12,501 nt of DNA from a bacterium (lineage in GTDB: Bacteria; Calditrichota; Calditrichia; RBG-13-44-9; J042). Where the stretch lies: NCBI GenBank assembly GCA_015494485.1, contig WGBF01000289.1, forward strand, positions 1 to 12,501. Reading direction: 5' to 3'. This document shows, one piece after another, positions 6,835-12,501 of the stretch. Each line of letters begins with the position of its first letter. Position 1 is the first letter of the stretch. Made by a program: the position numbers and the translations under genes. The notes under the pieces are model-generated. The model was not told where the DNA came from and did no database searches. It saw only the letters and a list, made by a program, of their open reading frames with translations.

Positions 6835-7116
6835 ATGAAAGGTGGTAAAGCGCTTCTCAATGCTGCTCTGGTGTCTGGTTTTGCTTTATCGTTATTATTC
6901 TCCACCGGATGTAGCCGTCATCCCAATGAAGAGCAAATTCGGGTAATGGAGGAAGCACGTGCTGCTGCATTGTCAGCAGAAGAACAATTAGCTCAAAAAC
7001 AGCAGGAATGCAATGACCTTCAGCAGAAAGTTGCATCCAAAAAGCAGCAGCTGGAAAATCTGAAGAAGGAACGAGATATGGTTAAGGAAAAACTTCAAAA
7101 CTGGAAAAGTGAATAA
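6835..7116 (+). CDS. Small coiled-coil lipoprotein
   Basis: This 93-residue protein starts at an ATG with AGGAGG at 6824-6829. Its signal peptide ends in a lipobox, 'LFSTGC', so Cys26 should be lipidated and become the first mature residue. Ser27 at position +2 would favour sorting to the outer membrane under the E. coli rule. The mature chain of 68 residues is almost entirely a charged helix rich in Glu, Gln and Lys (about 34-93), with heptad-like spacing of Leu and Val. This resembles Braun-type or adaptor lipoproteins in general shape but has no C-terminal Lys for wall linkage, since it ends 'NWKSE'. Cys45 would be periplasmic. It lies 21 bases before the LysM protein, with which it probably shares a transcript. 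No named family is recognised. Confidence 0.85.
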   Translation: MKGGKALLNAALVSGFALSLLFSTGCSRHPNEEQIRVMEEARAAALSAEEQLAQKQQECNDLQQKVASKKQQLENLKKERDMVKEKLQNWKSE

Positions 7117-7137
7117 TAGGTGAGAGGAGGCGATAAA

Positions 7138-7989
7138 ATGAAGAAAACATTGGTAGCATTTTTAGTGTTATTCAGCTTGGTCCTCTCTACTTCATTGATG
7201 GCCCAGCAATATAGTTACAATTACAAAGAAATGTCCATGGATGAATATAAGGCGGAATTGGCAAAATGGCAGCAGCGGGAAGCGGAAGCCAAAAAAGGCA
7301 TTGCGGAACAGGAAGCCTGTATTCAGAAACAAAAAGAAGAATTGGCTCGCCTGGAAGACGAAATTAATTCCGTGCAGAATGAAATTTATGCATTACTGGA
7401 AACCGATGCCAATGGCTACACTGCCTATATGGACTCGTTAAAAGCTCTGGAAAATGAACTGCAGGCGTTTGTTGCATTGGCTCCTGAAGAAATTTATACC
7501 CGTAAAGATGAATTAAACAATTTCAAAAAACGACTGGAAGCGGCGAAAAAGGATAAACGGAGCCTTACCACCGAAGCTCAAAATAAAATTAGTGCTATTG
7601 AGAATCTCATTGCTCAGGCCGAAAGCAAAGCGCAACCGGCAGCCGCAGGTCGGTATGAAGTTCAGCGGGGTGATTATCTCTGGAAAATTGCCAAACGCCC
7701 GGATGTTTATGGCGATCCCTATGCCTGGATGCGCATTTATACCGCTAACCGGGATCAGATTAAGGATCCGAACCTGATTTATCCGCGTCAGGTATTCCGT
7801 ATTCCCACCATGCCGGGACCCAATGAATATTGGGTAGAAAAAGGCGATTATTTGAGCAAGATTGCCGGTATGGCCAATGTGTATGGAAATCCGTTCCGCT
7901 GGCAAAAAATCTATGAAGCAAATCGGGAAATTATTAGCGATCCGAACCTGATTTATCCCTATATGATTTTAGTAATCCCCAAGAATTAA
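7138..7989 (+). CDS. Secreted coiled-coil protein with two C-terminal LysM domains
   Basis: The ATG at 7138 is chosen over the in-frame GTG at 7120 because GAGGAGG lies at 7124-7130 with a 7-base spacer and because the signal peptide then begins 'MKKTLVAF'. The protein has 283 residues. The signal peptide is about 1-22, cut near 'SLMA' before Gln-Gln. A long coiled coil follows (about 30-165), rich in Glu, Lys, Gln and Ala. Two LysM domains (about 173-223 and 231-283) should bind peptidoglycan glycan strands. Both show 'GDYL.KIA', 'VYG.P..W..IY.ANR' and 'DPNLIYP'. They repeat with a period of 58 residues and share a 20-base identical DNA stretch. No enzymatic domain is present, so a structural or tethering role in the periplasm is likely, perhaps with the lipoprotein encoded just upstream. 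A strong terminator follows. Confidence 0.9.
   Translation: MKKTLVAFLVLFSLVLSTSLMAQQYSYNYKEMSMDEYKAELAKWQQREAEAKKGIAEQEACIQKQKEELARLEDEINSVQNEIYALLETDANGYTAYMDSLKALENELQAFVALAPEEIYTRKDELNNFKKRLEAAKKDKRSLTTEAQNKISAIENLIAQAESKAQPAAAGRYEVQRGDYLWKIAKRPDVYGDPYAWMRIYTANRDQIKDPNLIYPRQVFRIPTMPGPNEYWVEKGDYLSKIAGMANVYGNPFRWQKIYEANREIISDPNLIYPYMILVIPKN
7765..7958 (+). repeat. Internal 20-base direct repeat in the tandem LysM domains
   Basis: Bases 7765-7784 and 7939-7958 are identical and encode the shared 'DPNLIYP' segment of the two LysM domains. Their offset of 174 bases equals 58 codons, the domain period, so the C-terminal half arose by in-frame duplication. Confidence 0.9.
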
Positions 7990-8010
7990 CGGGATAGCAA
8001 ATTTGGACTT

Positions 8011-8050
8011 AAAAAGGCTCTTGGCATTTGCCGGGAGCCTTTTTATTTTT
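8011..8050 (+). terminator. Strong intrinsic terminator after the LysM gene
   Basis: The stem pairs AAAAAGGCTC (8011-8020) with GAGCCTTTTT (8035-8044). It extends inward through two G-U pairs and GGC/GCC to a tiny ATTT loop. T-rich sequence follows to 8050. The A-run on the left arm would also let it work in the reverse direction, though no reverse gene is present. Confidence 0.93.
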
Positions 8051-8076
8051 ATCTGTAATAAAAAACGGGAAAGGCG

Positions 8077-9051
8077 TTGGAAAAGTCAATAGTTATTGAT
8101 AAGGTTGATCCTCTGATAATTTTTGGAGTGGGAGACGAAAATCTTCGTAAAATAGAATCCCAATTTAATGTTTCACTTATTGCGCGGGGCAATGTCATCA
8201 AAGTTAATGGTTCCCCGGAAGATGTGGAAGCAGTAGCGGCCATTATTCAGGAGCTGATTTTTCTGGCAGCTAAAAATAAGCAGTTATCGCCTTCCGATGT
8301 GGAAACCATTATTCATGTGGTCAAAGCGGATTTCCAGTCCCAGGCTGACGAAGTCCGTTCTCCCCGAATAACTGCCGAAAAAAAAGCAATCGATGAAGTC
8401 ATTCTGTTCACCAAAAAGGGATATATTAAACCGCGGACAGAAGGGCAACGTCGGATTGTTGAGGCGGTTCGTACTCACGACATTGTGGTTGTCATCGGGC
8501 CGGCGGGAACGGGGAAAACATATCTTGCAGTGGCATTGGCTGTTGCGGCGTTAAAAGACAAAGAAGTAAATAAAATAATTTTAGCACGACCGGCGGTAGA
8601 AGCCGGGGAAAGTTTGGGCTTTTTACCAGGGGATTATCGGGAGAAAATTGATCCCTATTTGCGGCCTTTGTACGATGCCCTGGAAGAAATGCTACCCAGG
8701 GATGTATTGCGGAAGTACATGGAGCAGAACATTATTGAAGTGGTTCCGCTGGCATATATGCGGGGCCGAACGCTGAACAATGCCTTTGTTATTCTGGATG
8801 AAGCCCAAAACGCGACCACCATGCAAATGAAAATGTTTCTTACCCGCCTGGGAATCAATTCCAAAGCGATAATTAATGGGGATATTACCCAGATCGATTT
8901 GCCCGATATTAAGAATTCAGGCTTAATTGAAATTCAGGAAGTGCTAAAGGATATTGAAGGTATTGAATTTGTTTTTCTGGATAAAAAAGATGTTGTGCGT
9001 CACCGCTTAGTTCGAGATATTATACAAGCCTATGATGCGTACAAAAAATAA
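8077..9051 (+). CDS. phoH: PhoH-family ATPase
   Basis: This 324-residue cytoplasmic P-loop ATPase belongs to the PhoH (YbeZ) family, linked to RNA metabolism and to YbeY in other bacteria. The start is the TTG at 8077: an in-frame TAA at 8059-8061 excludes earlier starts, GGGA at 8067-8070 is a modest ribosome site, and the predicted N-terminus has the expected small beta-alpha domain ('LIIFGVGDENLRKIESQF...RGN'). The Walker A motif is 'GPAGTGKT' (141-148) and Walker B is 'VILDEAQNA' (238-246). Further family wording includes 'LARPAVEAGESLGFLPGD' and 'NGDITQIDLP'. The length is normal. The thiolase start codon lies 11 bases after its stop. A ybeY gene, a common neighbour, is not in the window. 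Confidence 0.95.
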   Translation: MEKSIVIDKVDPLIIFGVGDENLRKIESQFNVSLIARGNVIKVNGSPEDVEAVAAIIQELIFLAAKNKQLSPSDVETIIHVVKADFQSQADEVRSPRITAEKKAIDEVILFTKKGYIKPRTEGQRRIVEAVRTHDIVVVIGPAGTGKTYLAVALAVAALKDKEVNKIILARPAVEAGESLGFLPGDYREKIDPYLRPLYDALEEMLPRDVLRKYMEQNIIEVVPLAYMRGRTLNNAFVILDEAQNATTMQMKMFLTRLGINSKAIINGDITQIDLPDIKNSGLIEIQEVLKDIEGIEFVFLDKKDVVRHRLVRDIIQAYDAYKK

Positions 9052-9062
9052 TGGAGAGAGCA

Positions 9063-10247
9063 ATGAGTTTACCACGTAACGTTGTAATCACCTCTGCTGT
9101 TCGGACGCCAATTGGCAGTTTCAATGGTGCATTGGCACCGTTAAAAGCGCCCCAATTGGGAAGCATCGTTATTCGGGAAGCGTTAAAACGCAGCCAGCTT
9201 AAACCGGAGCAAGTGCAGCAGGTGATTATGGGCAATGTCATTACCGCCGGCGTGGGTCAGGCACCGGCACGCCAGGCAGCAATATTTGCCGGATTACCGA
9301 CCTCCGTCGATTGTATGACCATAAACAAAGTGTGCGGTTCGGGACTTAAAGCCGTTATGTTGGCGCGGAATGAAATTGCCCTGGGGGAAGCGGACATCGT
9401 TGTGGCTGGTGGTATGGAGTCCATGAGTAATGCCCCTTATCTGCTGGACAAAGCCCGGTGGGGTTACCGGATGGGGCATGCGGAATTGATTGATGCCATG
9501 ATTCGGGATGGTTTGTGGGATGTTTACAATAATTTTCATATGGGGAACGCCGCAGAATTGTGTGCCCGGGAATGCAACATTCCCCGGGAAGCCCAGGATG
9601 AATTTGCCGTGTTAAGCTACAAACGGGCTCTGGAAGCCCAGGAGAAGGGATATTTTAAAGAAGAAATTGTGCCGGTTCCGGTTCCACAAAAAAAGGGAGA
9701 AATTATTGTGGAAGAGGACGAGGAACCCAAAAAGGCACGTTTTGAAAAAATCCCCACCTTGCGACCGGCATTTGAAAAAAATGGAACAGTAACTGCGGCC
9801 AATGCTTCCAAGATAAACGATGGGGCCTCTGCTGTAGTGGTGATGGCAGAAGAAACGGCGCAAGCATTAGGAATAAAACCTCTGGCCCGCATTGTTGCCC
9901 AGGCCACTGCATCCAAGGATCCGGAGTGGTTCACCACCGCCCCGGCCGATGCTATTCAGCGGGTGTTGCAAAAAGCCCAGATGACAGTAGATGACATTGA
10001 CCTGTTTGAAATTAACGAAGCGTTTGCCGTTGTTACCATCGCGGTAGATAATATTCTGGGAATTCCTGTAGAAAAAGTAAACATTGCTGGTGGGGCTGTG
10101 GCACTGGGGCACCCAATTGGTGCCAGTGGAGCCCGGATTTTGACCACGCTAATCCACAATTTAAAACGTACCGGTGGAAAGCGCGGAATCGCTTCCCTGT
10201 GCATTGGAGGTGGCGAGGCTGTCGCCGTAATTATTGAAATGGTATAA
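9063..10247 (+). CDS. Acetyl-CoA C-acetyltransferase (thiolase)
   Basis: This cytoplasmic thiolase condenses two acetyl-CoA to acetoacetyl-CoA or performs the reverse cleavage. The ATG at 9063 (394 residues) is preferred over the in-frame ATG at 9051, which overlaps the phoH stop. GGAG at 9053-9056 sits 6 bases before 9063, and thiolases normally begin as here ('VVITSAVRTPIGSF'). Catalytic residues are present: Cys91 in 'NKVCGSG', His350 in 'GHPIGASGAR' and Cys380 in 'SLCIGGGEAVA'. 'NEAFA' is also intact. The length is typical. Whether it acts in synthesis or in fatty-acid breakdown cannot be told, because no hydroxyacyl-CoA dehydrogenase or similar gene is adjacent. It follows phoH so closely that the two are probably co-transcribed, a chance grouping rather than a pathway. 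Confidence 0.95.
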   Translation: MSLPRNVVITSAVRTPIGSFNGALAPLKAPQLGSIVIREALKRSQLKPEQVQQVIMGNVITAGVGQAPARQAAIFAGLPTSVDCMTINKVCGSGLKAVMLARNEIALGEADIVVAGGMESMSNAPYLLDKARWGYRMGHAELIDAMIRDGLWDVYNNFHMGNAAELCARECNIPREAQDEFAVLSYKRALEAQEKGYFKEEIVPVPVPQKKGEIIVEEDEEPKKARFEKIPTLRPAFEKNGTVTAANASKINDGASAVVVMAEETAQALGIKPLARIVAQATASKDPEWFTTAPADAIQRVLQKAQMTVDDIDLFEINEAFAVVTIAVDNILGIPVEKVNIAGGAVALGHPIGASGARILTTLIHNLKRTGGKRGIASLCIGGGEAVAVIIEMV

Positions 10248-10362
10248 ATTTGCAATACATGGTCTTTGAAAACGGGTGGAAAATTGGCATTCTTTGAGAT
10301 TGCTCACTTTCTGAAATAGAGCAGTTTATTATCTTTTACTTTAACATAAATTGAGATATTTT

Positions 10363-10809
10363 ATGACGCGTCGGCAGGCACGGCAATTGGCCTTACAAAT
10401 TCTTTTTGCAAACGAATTTTTAAACGAAGATTACCGGGAAGTTGCCAATCGGGTATTACAGTCGCTTGGTGAAGAAGCCGATGAATTTACCCTGGAGTTG
10501 GTGCGCCTGGCTACGGAGCAAAAAGAAATGCTCAATCGCCTAATCGAAGCCAATTTGCGAAATTGGGATTTAAATCGAGTGGCCGTGTTTGATCGGGTAT
10601 TGTTACGTATGGCCCTGGCGGAAATGTTAAACTTCCCCGAAATCCCCGCAGAAGTAACCATGAATGAAGCCATTGAAATCTGTAAGGATTTCTGTAACGA
10701 TAAAAGCCGCCGTTTTATTAATGGAATTCTGGATGCCATTTACAAAAAAATGAAACAGGGCAAACTCTCTGCTGCCAATTTTCCATCCGCCGGTAAACCA
10801 ACGGATTAA
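10363..10809 (+). CDS. nusB: Transcription antitermination factor NusB
   Basis: This 148-residue all-helical protein binds boxA RNA with NusE (ribosomal protein S10) in rRNA antitermination. The ATG at 10363 gives the usual start 'MTRRQARQLALQILFANEF'. The in-frame TTG at 10351 would add four residues ('MRYF') not typical of the family. Neither start has a clear Shine-Dalgarno site. Family features include 'LNRVAVFDRVLLRMALAEM', 'IPAEVTMNEAIEICKDFCNDKSRRFINGILDAI'. The last 20 residues ('KLSAANFPSAGKPTD') form a short polar tail beyond the fold. The 115-base gap upstream is A/T-rich with a possible -7 element (TATCTTTT, 10330-10337) but no matching TTG. The metallophosphoesterase follows after 19 bases. 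Confidence 0.95.
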   Translation: MTRRQARQLALQILFANEFLNEDYREVANRVLQSLGEEADEFTLELVRLATEQKEMLNRLIEANLRNWDLNRVAVFDRVLLRMALAEMLNFPEIPAEVTMNEAIEICKDFCNDKSRRFINGILDAIYKKMKQGKLSAANFPSAGKPTD

Positions 10810-10828
10810 TTATTAAAGGAAACGTTTT

Positions 10829-11545
10829 GTGGCTATCGCCATTTTTTCGGATATCCATGCCAATTTAGCGGCTCTGGATGTTGCCTATTCGTATCTTAAA
10901 AACCAGGGAATTTCCACTATTTATTCCCTGGGAGATATTGTGGATTACGGACCCCGCCCCAATGAGTGTGTGGATTTTGTTAGGAAGCATTGTACCGTTA
11001 GTTTAATGGGAAACCACGATCACGCCATTATTGGGGGTACGGATATTCGGTATTTTAATGTGTATGCCCAGCAAAGCGTCCTCTGGACCCGCCAGCATTT
11101 GTTCAAAAGTCATCGGGAATATCTGGCAACGCTCCCCTTTGTTCACCAGGAAGGGGATGTGCATTATGTACATAGTACCCCATTGCATCCGGAAGAATGG
11201 GATTACATTTTAAGCGAAGCGGATGCCAATTATTATTTTAAATATACCCCTCACCGCCTGATATTTATTGGCCATTCCCATTATCCGGTAATTTTTTCCG
11301 CGGAAGAAGGAATGCTGCCGCCAAAATCGTTAACCTTACGGGCGGACGACCGCTACATTATTAATGTCGGCAGTGTGGGACAACCACGGGATGGGGATCC
11401 CCGGTTGTGTTTTGTGGTATTTCATCCCGATGCGCTGGAAGTGGAGTATGTGCGCCTGGAGTACGATATCGATAAAACGGCCAGTGAAATCCGGGAAGCG
11501 GGGCTTCCGGAATATCTTGCCAACCGCCTCTACCGCGGCGTGTAA
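10829..11545 (+). CDS. Metallophosphoesterase family protein
   Basis: This 238-residue calcineurin-like phosphoesterase starts at a GTG with AAAGGA at 10815-10820. The two-metal site is complete: Asp8 and His10 ('DIHAN'), Asp36 ('GDIVDYGP'), Asn62 and His63 ('GNHD'), a His near 115 ('YVHSTP') and His149/His151 ('GHSHYP'). 'NVGSVGQPRDGDPR' is the closing signature of the YfcE/DR1281-like branch of small bacterial phosphodiesterases. The length suits a single-domain enzyme of the cytoplasm. The physiological substrate cannot be read from the sequence; phosphodiesters or nucleotides are the usual candidates. Its 19-base distance from nusB suggests a shared transcript. Confidence 0.92.
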   Translation: MAIAIFSDIHANLAALDVAYSYLKNQGISTIYSLGDIVDYGPRPNECVDFVRKHCTVSLMGNHDHAIIGGTDIRYFNVYAQQSVLWTRQHLFKSHREYLATLPFVHQEGDVHYVHSTPLHPEEWDYILSEADANYYFKYTPHRLIFIGHSHYPVIFSAEEGMLPPKSLTLRADDRYIINVGSVGQPRDGDPRLCFVVFHPDALEVEYVRLEYDIDKTASEIREAGLPEYLANRLYRGV

Positions 11546-11600
11546 GCGGACTTTCCATATTTGACGTTTGATTTTCTAAGGCAAATAACTAATTTTCAAT

Positions 11601-11632
11601 TTGAACTTTTTAGCGTTATTCAAGTATTTTTG
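11601..11632 (+). promoter_or_regulatory. Candidate Bacteroidota-type promoter of secA
   Basis: TTG at 11601-11603 is followed after 21 bases by TATTTTTG (11625-11632), an exact match to the TAnnTTTG -7 element of Bacteroidota promoters, with spacing one base longer than typical. It lies 45 bases before the secA ATG in the 132-base A/T-rich gap after the metallophosphoesterase gene, where no clear terminator is seen. Confidence 0.5.
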
Positions 11633-11677
11633 TAAGTTAGCACAATAAAAGCACGGTAAGAACAGAGGTGATATTCC

Positions 11678-12501
11678 ATGTTTGATAAAATTGTAAAAAA
11701 AGTTTTTGGTACCAAAAACGAACGCGAAATCAAAAAACTTGTCCCTATTGTTCAACAAATCAATGAATATTATGAACAATACCAGAAGTTGAGCGATGCG
11801 GAACTTCAGAAAAAAACAGAAGAATTTCGGGAACGGCTAAAAGCCGGCGAAACTCTGGACGATCTATTGCCGGAAGCATTTGCGGTGGTCAAGGATGCCT
11901 GCCGCCGCATGGTGGGTAAAAAATGGATGGTTACCGGGCACGAAATTACCTGGGACATGATTCCCTTTGATGTTCAATTAATGGGTGGTATTGTCCTTCA
12001 TCAGGGGAAAATTGCCGAAATGGCCACCGGTGAAGGGAAAACATTGGTTGCAACCCTGCCGCTTTATTTGAATGCCCTGGAAGGAAAAGGAGCTCACCTG
12101 GTTACGGTGAATGATTACCTGGCGCAACGCGATGCGGAATGGATGGGGGAAATATTTAAATTTCTGGGCCTTTCGGTGGGGGTCATCCTCAGTAATATGG
12201 AGCCCTCTCAACGGCGTGCGGCATATAGCGCGGATATCACCTACGGAACCAATAACGAATTTGGCTTTGACTATCTGCGGGATAATATGGCTATCCGGCC
12301 GGAAGATATTGTTCAGGTAAAAGGCCACAATTACGCCATCATCGACGAAGTGGACAGTGTGCTGATTGATGAAGCCCGAACCCCGTTGATTATTTCCGGG
12401 CCGGTGGAACACGCCACCCATGCGTATGATGAAGTGAAACCGCTGGTGGAACGTTTAGTCCGGTTGCAAACCCGTTACGTGAATTCGGTTATTGCGGAAG
12501 C
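11678..12501 (+). CDS. secA: Preprotein translocase ATPase SecA, N-terminal part (runs off the right edge)
   Basis: The frame is open from the ATG at 11678 to the end of the window, giving 274 residues of a protein usually 850-1100 long. AGAGGTGAT at 11664-11672 is the ribosome binding site. SecA drives Sec-dependent export by pushing preproteins through SecYEG with ATP. The visible part is the N-terminal half of the motor. The Walker A motif is 'MATGEGKT' (115-122), then 'VTVNDYLAQRDAEWM', 'ITYGTNNEFGFDYLRDNM', the Walker B/DEAD-like 'IIDEVDSVLIDEARTPLIISGP' (from 222) and the beginning of the preprotein-binding region. 'KWMVTGHEITWDMIPFDVQLMGG' carries extra residues before 'FDVQL' compared with E. 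coli SecA, similar to Bacteroidota-like versions. Confidence 0.97.
   Translation, partial: MFDKIVKKVFGTKNEREIKKLVPIVQQINEYYEQYQKLSDAELQKKTEEFRERLKAGETLDDLLPEAFAVVKDACRRMVGKKWMVTGHEITWDMIPFDVQLMGGIVLHQGKIAEMATGEGKTLVATLPLYLNALEGKGAHLVTVNDYLAQRDAEWMGEIFKFLGLSVGVILSNMEPSQRRAAYSADITYGTNNEFGFDYLRDNMAIRPEDIVQVKGHNYAIIDEVDSVLIDEARTPLIISGPVEHATHAYDEVKPLVERLVRLQTRYVNSVIAE

Noticed and set aside
11561..11589. TTGACG as a -35 element for secA
   Set aside because: At 17 bases downstream there is only AATAAC, a poor -10; the TTG/TATTTTTG pair further down is better placed and matches better.
11978..12421. Minus-strand open frame of 147 codons at the right edge
   Set aside because: It overlaps the SecA motor motifs, which are unmistakable in the plus frame.

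Overview
This 12.5 kb window is a gene-dense chromosomal segment of a Gram-negative bacterium. Every gene is on the plus strand and the gaps are short. No mobile element, CRISPR array, tRNA or rRNA was seen. Several features suggest the Fibrobacterota-Chlorobiota-Bacteroidota (FCB) side of the tree, for example a Calditrichota-like or related candidate phylum. The SecA N-terminus has the 'WMVTGHEITWDM' to 'FDVQLMGG' wording I associate with that group. Two gaps carry a Bacteroidota-style TTG-N20/21-TAnnTTT promoter. The AgmX/PglI-type TonB-like protein and the mix of ATG, GTG and TTG starts behind strong AGGAGG sites would also fit. The taxon is an inference, not a measurement.

Region 1 (1-4893) looks like one envelope operon closed by a strong intrinsic terminator. 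It begins with the 3' part of a large protein: a helical region, Asp-Thr-Thr-rich linkers and a C-terminal jelly-roll (galactose-binding-like) domain. Next comes a small secreted protein of unknown function. Four genes for an inner-membrane motor follow: an ExbB/TolQ/MotA-family channel, two different ExbD/TolR-family proteins, and a TonB-like protein with a glycine-rich spacer and an AgmX/PglI-type C-terminal domain. The two ExbD proteins differ at the expected proton-relay position, Asn in the first and Asp in the second. That is the most interesting observation here.

Region 2 (about 4945-6726) is aspS, a bacterial-type aspartyl-tRNA synthetase. One of its anticodon-domain residues resembles the non-discriminating enzymes.

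Region 3 (6769-8050) is a two-gene envelope unit with its own promoter and terminator. It encodes a short coiled-coil lipoprotein and a secreted coiled-coil protein ending in two tandem LysM domains. Together they look like an outer membrane/peptidoglycan module.

Region 4 (8077-12501) is housekeeping: phoH, an acetyl-CoA acetyltransferase, nusB, a metallophosphoesterase of the MPP fold, and the 5' part of secA, which runs off the right edge.

Nothing clearly amounts to a new defence or mobile system. The best candidate for under-described biology is the ExbB-ExbD-ExbD-AgmX/PglI motor with its two upstream envelope partners.
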